From assembly GCF_009192765.1 (NCBI RefSeq), contig NZ_VOHQ01000003.1, positions 248,001 to 312,000 of the forward strand: a DNA stretch of 64,000 nt, written 5' to 3'. This stretch comes from Agriterribacter humi (lineage in GTDB: Bacteria; Bacteroidota; Bacteroidia; Chitinophagales; Chitinophagaceae). This document shows positions 18,545-26,214 of the stretch, in pieces (within the stretch, counting starts at the first letter, position 1; each line of letters begins with the position of its first letter). The notes under the pieces are model-generated. The model ran no database searches. It saw only the letters and a program-made list of their open reading frames with translations, and was not told the DNA's origin. The translations under genes and the position numbers were made by a program.

Positions 18545-18665
18545 CCGTCCTTTCATCCAGCCTCAACAGAAAGGGCGTGGTGGCCCGTCTGGAAAAGGTA
18601 AATGATTTTGAAACCCGGTTCGCTTCTCCCGAACTTTTATTTCAAAAAGTGAAAAAGTAAAAATA

Positions 18666-18821
18666 ATGAAACGTACATTTCAGCCGCATAAACGTCGTCG
18701 CAAATCAGTTCATGGCTTTCGCAAACGCATGCAAACCGCAAACGGGCGCAAGGTTTTAGCCAGCCGTCGTAAAAAAGGACGCAAGAAACTGACTGTATCC
18801 GACGAGAAAATAGCAAAATAA
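18666..18821 (+). CDS. rpmH: 50S ribosomal protein L34
   Basis: A 51-residue, very basic protein starting [19 protein letters not shown] and containing [19 protein letters not shown], the complete L34 signature. L34 binds 23S rRNA in the large subunit. It is followed by a terminator and then rnpA and yidD, the universally conserved order near many replication origins; no dnaA or DnaA-box cluster is seen here. Confidence 0.97.
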   Translation: MKRTFQPHKRRRKSVHGFRKRMQTANGRKVLASRRKKGRKKLTVSDEKIAK

Positions 18822-18858
18822 TACCGGCTATGCCCTGTGCATAGATCGTTAAATATGT

Positions 18859-18882
18859 ATAGCCCCAAACGGGGCTATTTTT
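18859..18882 (+). terminator. Terminator after rpmH, overlapping a promoter box
   Basis: ATAGCCCC, AAAC, GGGGCTAT form an 8-bp stem followed by TTTT. Its 3' arm and T run also read TATTTTTG (18876-18883), an exact TAnnTTTG box positioned about 30 bases before rnpA. Confidence 0.8.
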
Positions 18883-18913
18883 GTGATATATGTTTTGTTG
18901 AAATCAGCCGATT

Positions 18914-19330
18914 TTGAAAAAGACCTTTACTTTAAGCAAACAGGAGCGGCTCAAAAGCCGTAAGCTCATTGAACAGTTGTTCAGGGAAGGGAAAAGTATT
19001 TCCGTTTTCCCTTACCGTGTGCTATATTTACCTGTTGCCGGCGCCGGTGCCCAATTGCCATCTTCTTTACAGGCAGGCATAACGGTAAGCAGTAAAAATT
19101 TTAAAAAAGCGGTTCATCGCAACAAAATCAAAAGGCTTACCCGGGAAGCATATCGTTTACAAAAGCCTGCTTTGCAGCAAAAATTAACGGAAACGGGTCA
19201 GCAACTTATCCTTTTTTTGATCTATACCGGCAAAGAGATTCCTGATTTTTTGCTGGCAAAAGAAAAAGTACAGGTAATTTTGGATAAACTTATACATCGT
19301 ATTGATGAAAACCATCCGCCGCATACTTAG
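18914..19330 (+). CDS. rnpA: Ribonuclease P protein component
   Basis: The 138-residue basic protein assists the RNase P RNA in 5' maturation of tRNAs. It has the family pattern: N-terminal [13 protein letters not shown], the central beta-sheet, and the RNR-type motif [18 protein letters not shown] at about 70-87. The only in-frame start after an upstream stop is TTG at 18914. It overlaps yidD by 26 bases and lies downstream of rpmH. Confidence 0.95.
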   Translation: MKKTFTLSKQERLKSRKLIEQLFREGKSISVFPYRVLYLPVAGAGAQLPSSLQAGITVSSKNFKKAVHRNKIKRLTREAYRLQKPALQQKLTETGQQLILFLIYTGKEIPDFLLAKEKVQVILDKLIHRIDENHPPHT

Positions 19331-19535
19331 TCTTCCATTCATAGGGCTGATCAGGATTTACCAAATATTTATTTCACCGATACTTGGGCCTAAATGCCGG
19401 TTTACACCTACCTGTTCGCAGTACGCCTTAGAAGCGATTAAAAAATATGGTATATTCAAAGGCATATGGCTGGCGGCAAAGCGCATTGCCCGTTGCCATC
19501 CCTGGGGTGGACATGGGTATGACCCGGTACCGTGA
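19305..19535 (+). CDS. yidD: YidD membrane protein insertion efficiency factor
   Basis: The 76-residue protein contains [26 protein letters not shown] split around the conserved Cys pair, then [10 protein letters not shown] and the C-terminal [12 protein letters not shown]. It is a peripheral inner-membrane protein that helps YidC insert proteins. The start ATG lies inside rnpA, so the two are translationally coupled. A bidirectional terminator separates it from the convergent sod gene. Confidence 0.95.
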   Translation: MKTIRRILSLPFIGLIRIYQIFISPILGPKCRFTPTCSQYALEAIKKYGIFKGIWLAAKRIARCHPWGGHGYDPVP

Positions 19536-19560
19536 AGAAATCTCAAATTTCAAATTATAT

Positions 19561-19589
19561 AAAAGCCGCCCCGGAAAAAGGCGGCTTTT
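19561..19589. terminator. Bidirectional terminator between yidD and sod
   Basis: AAAAGCCGCC and GGCGGCTTTT form a perfect 10-bp stem around a 9-base loop; both strands end in T runs. Confidence 0.9.
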
Positions 19590-19597
19590 ATATTTTC

Positions 19598-20200
19598 TTA
19601 TGCTTTTTCGAACTTTTCTTCTACTTTTTTCCAGTTGATCACGTTCCATATTGCTGCCAGGTAATCGGGACGTTTGTTCTGGTATTTCAGGTAATAGGCA
19701 TGCTCCCATACATCTACGCCCAGTATAGGCGTGCCTTTTACTTCTGCAACATCCATCAGGGGGTTATCCTGGTTGGGGGTACTGGATATTTCTAATTTAC
19801 CATCTTTAACGGTCAGCCATGCCCATCCGCTTCCGAAACGGGTGGCGCCTGCGGCACTAAATTTTGTTTTGAATTCGTCAAAGCTCCCGAATGCGGCGTC
19901 AATGGCGGCAGCCAGTTTCCCGGAAGGCTTACCACCGGCATTAGGCGCAAGAATTTCCCAGAAAAAGCTGTGGTTCCAGTGTCCGCCACCGTTGTTGCGT
20001 ACCGCCGGGCTGATGGTGCCAGCAGCTTTAACCAGCTCTTCTAAGGATTTATTTTCGTTGGGGGTGCCCGCTATTGCTTTGTTAAGGTTGTCAACATAAG
20101 CCTGGTGATGTTTGCCATGATGTATTTGCATGGTTAAAGCATCAATATGAGGTTCCAATGCGTCGTGCGCATACGGCAGTGCCGGTAATGTAAAAGCCAT
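19598..20200 (-). CDS. Superoxide dismutase, Fe/Mn family
   Basis: The 200-residue enzyme dismutates superoxide. The four metal ligands are visible: His27 (in MQIHHGKHH), His77 ([10 protein letters not shown]), Asp163 and His167 (in the signature DVWEHAYY). GGGHWNH and the pattern near the active site are close to Mn or cambialistic enzymes; metal preference cannot be decided by eye. No signal peptide is present, so it is cytoplasmic. It converges on yidD. Confidence 0.97.
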   Translation of the reverse strand: MAFTLPALPYAHDALEPHIDALTMQIHHGKHHQAYVDNLNKAIAGTPNENKSLEELVKAAGTISPAVRNNGGGHWNHSFFWEILAPNAGGKPSGKLAAAIDAAFGSFDEFKTKFSAAGATRFGSGWAWLTVKDGKLEISSTPNQDNPLMDVAEVKGTPILGVDVWEHAYYLKYQNKRPDYLAAIWNVINWKKVEEKFEKA

Positions 20201-20493
20201 AATACTATAGTTTAAATTTGAAATTAATTTTTCGCTTATCGTGTTTTCATCAATAGCAACTATTTGTTACAGGTCAGCTCTTTTAATTTTAAGAGAGCAA
20301 CCAGTAATAAAATATACGTCTCCGGGATAGGGCAGGAAATTTGAAAAGGATTTTGTGGTAACCGGGTTACAAATTTACTGCTTATGTTGATACGGAATTT
20401 ATTTAATGGATATGTTGGGGATTTATTAATAGTATCATACAAATAAGCCCACATTAAATTTCAATTCCGGCGATAAAAACATTTCTGGAATTG

Positions 20494-20525
20494 TTTGCAG
20501 GATCGCATCAAAAAACCTATTTTTG
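20494..20525 (+). promoter_or_regulatory. Promoter of tRNA-Asn
   Basis: TTTG at 20494-20497 and TATTTTTG at 20518-20525 match the -33 and -7 elements with a 20-base spacer. The 390 bases between sod and the tRNA hold no gene otherwise. Confidence 0.65.
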
Positions 20526-20601
20526 CCGCCCCGAAAGGGGAGGTATGTTGCAAAGGAACTTAACTAAAAACCCGAAGCAACAAACCATAAATAGTAAATA
20601 T

Positions 20602-20675
20602 TCCTCCTTAGCTCAGTTGGTTAGAGCATCTGACTGTTAATCAGAGGGTCTCAGGTTCAAGTCCTGAAGGGGGAG
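20602..20675 (+). tRNA. tRNA-Asn (GTT)
   Basis: A complete cloverleaf: acceptor TCCTCCT pairs with AGGGGGA, D-arm GCTC/GAGC, anticodon stem TCTGA/TCAGA with loop CTGTTAA (anticodon GTT), T-arm CAGG/CCTG with TTCAAGT. Discriminator is G, as expected for Asn. CCA is not encoded. Confidence 0.96.
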
Positions 20676-20678
20676 CAG

Positions 20679-20706
20679 AAAGGTTGGCAGTGGCCGACCT
20701 TTTTTT
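20679..20706 (+). terminator. Terminator after tRNA-Asn
   Basis: GGTTGGC (20682) and GCCGACC (20693) form a stem with one G-U pair around AGTG, flanked by AAA and followed by seven T. Confidence 0.85.
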
Positions 20707-20711
20707 AATTC

Positions 20712-21020
20712 ATGTATTACATTTTATATCATATACTCTCTTTCTGCCGATAAATATTACATAGGTTACACTACTGACATTACGGTAAGATTGGAAAAAC
20801 ACAACCACCAGGAAAACTTTAATACCTATCAAGAAAATACAGACCATGGATACTTAAGGGGCTTTTCCGGGTTGGTGAGGATGAAAAAGAAGTCATCCGT
20901 GTAGAACGTTTTATTAAAAAGCAAAAAAGTAAAGCCCTGATAGAAAAGATGATAGACCCAGATTTTATACCAGGTGGTGAACTGGCTCAGTTGGTTAGCG
21001 TCCCGCACGTGCGGGATTAA
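20712..21020 (+). pseudogene. GIY-YIG endonuclease relic between two tRNA-Asn copies
   Basis: Read across two frameshifts, the 103-codon stretch is a GIY-YIG single-domain nuclease. It starts at ATG 20712 (MYYILYH), needs a one-base shift near 20748 to reach KYYIGYTTDITVRLEKHN (the GIY-YIG core with the catalytic Arg), and another near 20842 to reach RPWILKGLF, then VIRVERFIKKQKSKALIEK and DPDFIPGGELAQLV. The last residues (GELAQLVSVPHVRD) are encoded by the D-arm of a degenerate tRNA copy and a palindrome. The shifts make it inactive. Such proteins cut specific DNA sites; its location suggests a tRNA gene as target. No upstream promoter is seen. Confidence 0.75.
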
Positions 21021-21054
21021 TCCGAGGGTATCAGGTTCAAGTCCTGAAGGGGAG
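20976..21054 (+). pseudogene. Degenerate second copy of tRNA-Asn
   Basis: GCTCAGTTGGTTAG and the block from TTAATC through TCAGGTTCAAGTCCTG to GGAGCAG are shared with the intact tRNA 370 bases upstream. The anticodon arm is replaced by the palindrome TCCCGCACGTGCGGGA and the acceptor stem no longer pairs, so it cannot fold as a tRNA. It is the direct-repeat partner of the intact gene. Confidence 0.8.
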
Positions 21055-21058
21055 CAGC

Positions 21059-21100
21059 AAAGAAGGAATTTTCAGATCAAGTTGAAAATTCCTTCTTTTG
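21059..21100. terminator. Strong bidirectional terminator
   Basis: AAAGAAGGAATTTTCA (21059-21074) and its exact complement at 21083-21098 form a 16-bp stem with an 8-base loop. It lies between the tRNA copy and the convergent ATPase gene. Confidence 0.85.
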
Positions 21101-21102
21101 TT

Positions 21103-22284
21103 TTACCTCATCTTCCGCAACTCCTTCATCATATCAATAAGCGGAATAGCTATTACTTCTTTTGTCACAGGAAAGCGTTCTTTACCCGGATAAACAATAT
21201 AACGGTGGGTGGCTTCGATATCATCGCACCCCAAATGAAACCCTTTTGATAACGCGGGTGCCATAGAGCGTTTTATCTCAATTGCATATTTCTCTTTGCT
21301 ATTCTTTTCAATCACAAGATCAATTTCTGCACCTGCACCGGTTCGGTAAAACCAGGGGGTAATGCCAATAGGTAAACACGATAATAAGTTTTCAACTACA
21401 AAGCCTTCCCAACTTGCACCGATCACAGGATGTCCCATTACATCATCAAGCGTTGTCAGGTTTAGCAAGGCATGCGTTAAGCCACTATCTCGGATATAAA
21501 TCTTGGGTGTTTTGACAAGGCGCTTGCTGATATTTCCTGACCATGGGCGAAGCGTTCGTATTAACAATAAATCCTCCAGTAATTCAATATAGCGTTTAGC
21601 CGTAGGAGCAGCCACATCTATGTTTGCTCCCAGCTTGGCAATATGGGCTTGCCCTCCCTGACTATGCGCCAGCATTGTCCAAAGTCGCCGCAAAGTAACT
21701 GCAGGGATCCTGGGGCCAAACTGCGGCACATCCCTTTCCAGATAAGTATTTATAAAGTTTAATCGCCATCTTAAACTAGCTTCATCGTTTTTTGCTAAAA
21801 AGCTGTCGGGAAAGCCCCCCCGCAGCCAAAGCCGGTCAAAATCAGCTTGGGTGTTGTGATTAATTTCTGCAACGGTAAGTCCTGACAATTCCTTATAAGC
21901 AATCCTCCCTGCAAGGCTTTCCGATGACTGTTTCAAAACCTCCAGTGATGCTGATCCCAAGATAAGAAACTGTCCTGTCCTTTGCCCTTCCCGCCGTCGC
22001 CGATCAATAACGCCGCGAAGTACAGTAAATAGCTCCGGGACACGCTGAATCTCATCAAGAATAATCAGCTTACCCTTGTGCAATTCAAAGTAATCCTCCG
22101 GTTCAGTGAGTTTTGCCAGGTCAGAGGCTTGCTCCAGGTCAAGGTAAATTGGCACAGGATCAAAGCTGGCTGCAATTGCTTCGGCCAGCGTTGTTTTACC
22201 CACCTGACGTGGGCCAAGCACTCCAACAGCTGGAAATTCTTCAAGCAAACGAGCTATTTCTGTTTGTACATTCCTTGTGATCAT
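21103..22284 (-). CDS. AAA_14/DUF4143 ATPase
   Basis: The 393-residue protein has Walker A GPRQVGKTT (24-32) and Walker B LIILDEIQRVP (about 74-84), sensor ILGSAS near 110-115, a winged-helix middle, and a C-terminal DUF4143 region with WEGFVVENLL, GAEIDLVIE and AIEIK, i.e. the E...D...ExK pattern of PD-(D/E)XK nucleases. These ATPases are abundant in Bacteroidota and archaea; their biological role is not settled. It stands alone. An inverted repeat (CTTGCAA/TTGCAAG) lies immediately upstream of the start codon. Confidence 0.9.
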   Translation of the reverse strand: MITRNVQTEIARLLEEFPAVGVLGPRQVGKTTLAEAIAASFDPVPIYLDLEQASDLAKLTEPEDYFELHKGKLIILDEIQRVPELFTVLRGVIDRRRREGQRTGQFLILGSASLEVLKQSSESLAGRIAYKELSGLTVAEINHNTQADFDRLWLRGGFPDSFLAKNDEASLRWRLNFINTYLERDVPQFGPRIPAVTLRRLWTMLAHSQGGQAHIAKLGANIDVAAPTAKRYIELLEDLLLIRTLRPWSGNISKRLVKTPKIYIRDSGLTHALLNLTTLDDVMGHPVIGASWEGFVVENLLSCLPIGITPWFYRTGAGAEIDLVIEKNSKEKYAIEIKRSMAPALSKGFHLGCDDIEATHRYIVYPGKERFPVTKEVIAIPLIDMMKELRKMR

Positions 22285-22285
22285 T

Positions 22286-22320
22286 CTTGCAATTATAACA
22301 TAAAATATTAGATTTGCAAG
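22286..22320. promoter_or_regulatory. Inverted repeat at the start of the DUF4143 ATPase gene
   Basis: CTTGCAA (22286-22292) and TTGCAAG (22314-22320) are exact inverted copies separated by 21 A+T-rich bases, two bases before the start codon. It may be an autoregulatory site; compare the site before the ATPase at 45889. Confidence 0.5.
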
Positions 22321-22623
22321 ATATTGTATTTATATATCATTTTTTGCTTTACTGTATCCTCTATTGCTATGTAATGAAAATGACACTAACATTCGCTATT
22401 TTATTTATCTGACCCAACTGCAAGAACATACAGATTTTCATAATAAAAGAATGCGTTCCTTTCCGTTATTTGACTGTTTTCGCCGATGTCAAGTAATGAT
22501 AGCAATGGCTGATCGGATCGTTCGCTGACAGTACAGTATTATCATTGGATAACTGATATGACGCCGACGATACTTTTATTTGGCAATCCGCGTTTATTCC
22601 CTTTTAAGTAGAATTCGACTAAA
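22321..22623. other. Intergenic, no gene seen
   Basis: About 300 A+T-rich bases between the ATPase and the lipoprotein gene. I see no ORF with coding character, tRNA or clear TAnnTTTG box. Confidence 0.5.
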
Positions 22624-23655
22624 ATGCCCTACCCTGCACTAAGCAGAATTATTTGCCATGCCATAGCTTTGGTCATCACATTTACGTCCTGTACCCGAGA
22701 TACGGACGATGTAGTTTCACCGCCGCCTGATCCTACAGATACAACACAACCAATTGACAGCCCTGTAACTGAAACTTTAGCGCCTGGCTGGAAGGAAATA
22801 AAACTGCCAACCGACGATTATATATACGATATTGTATTTTATGGGGATACCGGATATTGTTATGCGGGAAAGCACCTTTACCGGTCAGTTGATGGCGGTG
22901 ACAATTGGGAGAAAGTTTTATTTTCTCCAAAGCATTTTGGAAATATCAGCATGGGCAGCGCGGAAAATGCAGTGATACTTTCTGCATACAGCACAGGTGA
23001 TCTCCCTTCTACCGTTTATTTTACCAAAAATGGGGGAGGCAGCTTTGATAGTCTGACATTTTATGATCAGGTAACAGATGTTTTCTTTATCAACCGTGAA
23101 ACTGCATTCATGATCGGTAAAAAGTTTTGGAAAACAATTGATGGCGGAGCTTCCTGGCAGGAAGTGTACAATTTTAATGATTCCAAAGGTGAATACCGTA
23201 GCTTATATTTTCTTGATGAGCTAAACGGTTTTATAAATAAATATAATGGGGCTTTTTTTACAGGAGATGGGGGAATTACCTGGAAGAAACTTGGTCTTGA
23301 CGGTTCAGCACCGGAAAACCACCCCGGTTCAATTTTTTTCTATAGTGAAGAAATAGGCTTTTTAACCGGATCTCATGAACTCGCAACATATAATGCTGCT
23401 GGCAAGACTATCCAGTTTTATTATGACTTTTATGACTATGGTACGGCATTCTATCATGACGTACATTTCGTTAGTGCCGATACAGGTTACGTGACAAACG
23501 GACGCATGGTCATGAAAACAACTGACAGGGGAAACACGTGGAAAGTTGAGCTTAAAACACCAGCCGCAGAACTATGTGAATTACATTTTATTGACGCCAA
23601 TCATGGATGGGCTGCTGGTGACAAAGGGACCATTTATAAATATGTGAAGCCGTAA
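22624..23655 (+). CDS. Lipoprotein with YCF48/BNR-like beta-propeller
   Basis: The 343-residue protein has a signal peptide ending in the lipobox TFTSC (Cys23), then a Pro/Thr/Asp-rich linker to about residue 50. The rest consists of repeated blades with the sialidase Asp-box-like pattern: LYRSVDGGDNWEKV, VYFTKNGGGSFDSL, FWKTIDGGASWQEV, FFTGDGGITWKKL and MKTTDRGNTWKVE. Proteins like YCF48/HCF136 assist photosystem assembly, but in Bacteroidota such propellers are generic secreted binding proteins. It is monocistronic. Function unknown. Confidence 0.85.
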   Translation: MPYPALSRIICHAIALVITFTSCTRDTDDVVSPPPDPTDTTQPIDSPVTETLAPGWKEIKLPTDDYIYDIVFYGDTGYCYAGKHLYRSVDGGDNWEKVLFSPKHFGNISMGSAENAVILSAYSTGDLPSTVYFTKNGGGSFDSLTFYDQVTDVFFINRETAFMIGKKFWKTIDGGASWQEVYNFNDSKGEYRSLYFLDELNGFINKYNGAFFTGDGGITWKKLGLDGSAPENHPGSIFFYSEEIGFLTGSHELATYNAAGKTIQFYYDFYDYGTAFYHDVHFVSADTGYVTNGRMVMKTTDRGNTWKVELKTPAAELCELHFIDANHGWAAGDKGTIYKYVKP

Positions 23656-23923
23656 CAACACTAATCCAGCTATAGTATATAACGATATTTATAGTAGGAT
23701 GAATCAGAAATCCAAATAAATGTAAAGGAAGCTCCGTCTCATTTCTCCTAATCGTGAATATCTTCAACATTGGCTGCAACTTTAGGAAAAGTTTCGGAGT
23801 ATGAAATCAATAAAATACATGGGGTTTTTGTTATTGACGCCTGGTTGGTTTTGGATGTAAGAAACCTAAGCCCATTGTTTTTCCAGGACAACCATTGCTC
23901 ACATATAAAGCTTCATGAGACAA

Positions 23924-24946
23924 TTAACGCCAACCCAATCCGGGTGCAACATGCTCTAAAATAGAAGACAGTACATGTACGTTGTAATCAACGCCTAATG
24001 TGTTGGGTATCGTCAAAAGGATCGTATCTGCTTCCCGGATAGCTTCGTCCCCGGCCAATTCTTTTATGAGCTGGTCTGGTTCCGCGGCATAGCTTCTTCC
24101 GAAAATGGCGCGTTTGTCCTGTTCAATCATTCCGATTTTATCTGCACGATCGGCTTCCTGCCCAAAGTAATAGTGATCCTGATCGGTTACCAGCGCGAAA
24201 ATAGACCTGCTTACCGAAACCCTCGGTTCGCGCCGGTGCCCCGCTTTTTTCCAGGCTTCTTTGTATAACCTGATCTGCTCAGCCTGCTGTACATGGAAAG
24301 GCTTGCCGCTTTCATCGTACTTCAGGGTGGAACTTTGAAGATGCATCCCGTTTTCGGCCGCCCAAACAGCCGTAGCATTGGAAGCCGCTCCCCACCAGAT
24401 ACGTTCCCGCAGTCCTTCGGAATGTGGTTCCAAACGCAGCAGGCCGGGCGGATTGGGAAACATCGGGTACGGATTAGGCTGGGCAAAGCCAACACCTTTT
24501 AGCTTATCCAGGAATTCTAACGCTTTGCGACGCCCCATATCTGCATCGGTTTCTCCTTCCATCGGTTCATATCCAAAATAGCGCCACCCCTCGATTACCT
24601 GTTCAGGCGAACCTCTGCTGATTCCCAATTGCAATCTTCCCTGCGAAATTAAATCCGCAGCCCCGGCATCTTCCACCATATACAGCGGATTTTCATAACG
24701 CATATCAATTACACCCGTTCCAATTTCTATTTTGCTTGTTTTGGCGCCGATAGCCGAAAGCAAAGGAAATGGCGATGCTAACTGGGCCGCAAAATGATGC
24801 ACCCGAAAATAGGCCCCGTCTAAACCCATTGCTTCGGCAGCAACAGCCAAATCAATAGACTGAAGCAATGTGTCACTTGCCGTACGGGTTTTATAGGCAG
24901 GATGGTTAGACCAATGCCCAAACGATAAAAATCCTATTTTCTTCAT
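23924..24946 (-). CDS. LLM class flavin-dependent oxidoreductase
   Basis: The 340-residue TIM-barrel protein resembles the luciferase-like monooxygenases: MKKIGFLSFGHW at strand 1, GAYFRVHHFA, KIEIGTGVIDMRYENPLYM, and the GRLQLGISRGSPEQ phosphate-binding region. They use FMN or F420; FMN is expected here. I prefer the ATG at 24946 because the 29 upstream residues are not domain-like. It follows a small ORF at 24984-25256 by 37 bases. The substrate is unknown. Confidence 0.88.
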   Translation of the reverse strand: MKKIGFLSFGHWSNHPAYKTRTASDTLLQSIDLAVAAEAMGLDGAYFRVHHFAAQLASPFPLLSAIGAKTSKIEIGTGVIDMRYENPLYMVEDAGAADLISQGRLQLGISRGSPEQVIEGWRYFGYEPMEGETDADMGRRKALEFLDKLKGVGFAQPNPYPMFPNPPGLLRLEPHSEGLRERIWWGAASNATAVWAAENGMHLQSSTLKYDESGKPFHVQQAEQIRLYKEAWKKAGHRREPRVSVSRSIFALVTDQDHYYFGQEADRADKIGMIEQDKRAIFGRSYAAEPDQLIKELAGDEAIREADTILLTIPNTLGVDYNVHVLSSILEHVAPGLGWR

Positions 24947-24983
24947 ACATTTTCTTTCGATTGAAAAGTAGCCAATTATTATG

Positions 24984-25256
24984 TTATTTGTAACAACAAT
25001 TTTTTCTTTTAATTTCTCTCCAATCTGGTACAATGCTCATTAATAAATGCGATTCTTTGGTATTCAGGTCAGTAAGGTTAACCAGGTGCATAAGGCAATT
25101 GGTATATTTTGGGTAAATGTCTCCCGGCCGTAGTGTTACCTGATATTTTTCTTCCACTGCTCCTTCAAGCACCCACATGGCTCCATCCGTTGATTTGTGC
25201 GTAAATTCTGCAGGCAACATCGGCCAGTGGATGTGCCGGCGGGTGACGACACCCAC
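24984..25256 (-). CDS. Short hypothetical protein or N-truncated fragment
   Basis: The 90-residue frame starts at GTG inside a REP-like hairpin and reads HKSTDGAMWVLEGAVEEKY, LRPGDIYPKYTNC and MSIVPDW. The G-x-x-W-V-L-E-G/PGD pattern hints at a cupin-like beta sandwich, but I cannot assign a family. Because the hairpin repeat lies at its 5' end and the neighbouring + strand gene is also truncated at the repeat, it may be the surviving 3' part of a longer gene. It is co-directional with the LLM oxidoreductase. Confidence 0.4.
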   Translation of the reverse strand: MGVVTRRHIHWPMLPAEFTHKSTDGAMWVLEGAVEEKYQVTLRPGDIYPKYTNCLMHLVNLTDLNTKESHLLMSIVPDWREIKRKNCCYK

Positions 25257-25352
25257 TGTTAGGGAAAAGGTATTGATGAATTTGTATCTCTATCGGTTGC
25301 TGTCTTCACCAACCGTTCTTCAGCGCAGGTGGGTGGTGAGACCCACCTTTAG
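25228..25352. repeat. Pair of REP-like hairpins
   Basis: GGGTGACGACACCC at about 25239-25253 and AGGTGGGTGGTGAGACCCAC at 25325-25344 are two hairpins with the shared pattern GGGTGNNGANACCC, about 86 bases apart in the same orientation. Confidence 0.6.
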
Positions 25353-25358
25353 CAAAAA

Positions 25359-25468
25359 ATGGCTATTGTAAGAATTGCAGATAGTAAAATCATTGAAGGC
25401 TGGATAATTTCGATTTTCTAAGCATGTACCAGCAGCTTGGTTATAAGATGGTGTCTGCTGAAGTGTAA
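25359..25468 (+). pseudogene. SnoaL-like (ester cyclase/NTF2) C-terminal relic
   Basis: The reading MAIVRIADSKIIEGW, then after a one-base loss NFDFLSMYQQLGYK, is the C-terminal strand-helix of SnoaL-like proteins (VRIxDGKIxExWDNxDxLxMxQQLG). Everything upstream is replaced by the REP-like hairpin at 25325, so only about 36 codons remain. Confidence 0.65.
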
Positions 25469-25486
25469 TCCGGAGTTACGTAATGA

Positions 25487-26194
25487 TTACTTCAAATATA
25501 TTTTTGCCACAGCCCGTCCCTCTTTTCTGTTGGCTGATTCTATACCATGATCAAGGTAAGATGCGGTCAGCAACAATACAGCCGCGTTTTTATTTTGATT
25601 TTTGCGGAGTTGTATTGTTCCTTCGGTTCCGGTATACAAATCAATATTTTTATCAGTGCCATATTGTACAACTAACCTTGCTAATGCTACAGCGTCTTCT
25701 TTTATTAAATCAGGATGAGGGGGCATTTGTTGACTATCGCCCCACACCCCATGGGAGCCTTTGATGATTTTTTCTGATAATTTTTCATAAGTAGTAGTAG
25801 CGGCCCCATACCTGGTTGCGATATCACGAAACGAAGGCCCGGCTAATTTATACTGCAATGAGTGACAATTTAAACATCCATTTTGCTTCATTAAAATAAA
25901 TGCTTTCTCTGATTGTTTTTCTTTCTGCAGGTAGTTTGAAACGTCTTTTTCTGAAGGCAGGTACTTTAATTGCAGAAAAACTTCTGTTTGCTGAATTTCG
26001 TCATACTTCGAGGTGCCGTCTTCTTTATCAGATATATTAACCCTGTAATTAATGACACTACCGTAACTCACGGTGCTCCTGTTTGAAGGGTCAATTATCT
26101 CCACAACAGGAATATCATTATCCTGGTGATACAATGAAAAGCTGCTTAATGCTATTATAATTACTAAGGATAACAATGCCAGATATTTAGTCAT
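25487..26194 (-). CDS. Exported c-type cytochrome
   Basis: The 235-residue protein has a signal peptide (to about residue 20), an Ig-like/PKD-like N-terminal part (IPVVEIIDPSNRSTVSYG), and a class I cytochrome c domain with the haem motif CLNCH and a probable distal Met in QQMPPHP. The PKD-plus-cytochrome layout is known from the C-terminal parts of secreted glucose/sorbosone dehydrogenases of Bacteroidota; here it is a separate protein. It begins 20 bases after the flavin amine oxidase gene, so the cytochrome may take its electrons. Confidence 0.88.
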   Translation of the reverse strand: MTKYLALLSLVIIIALSSFSLYHQDNDIPVVEIIDPSNRSTVSYGSVINYRVNISDKEDGTSKYDEIQQTEVFLQLKYLPSEKDVSNYLQKEKQSEKAFILMKQNGCLNCHSLQYKLAGPSFRDIATRYGAATTTYEKLSEKIIKGSHGVWGDSQQMPPHPDLIKEDAVALARLVVQYGTDKNIDLYTGTEGTIQLRKNQNKNAAVLLLTASYLDHGIESANRKEGRAVAKIYLK

Positions 26195-26214
26195 GCCGCT
26201 TTATTGATACAGGA

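Noticed and set aside
18189-18605. 138-residue ORF overlapping the end of murI
   Set aside because: Out of frame with murI over its first half and contains the rpmH promoter region; no family features.
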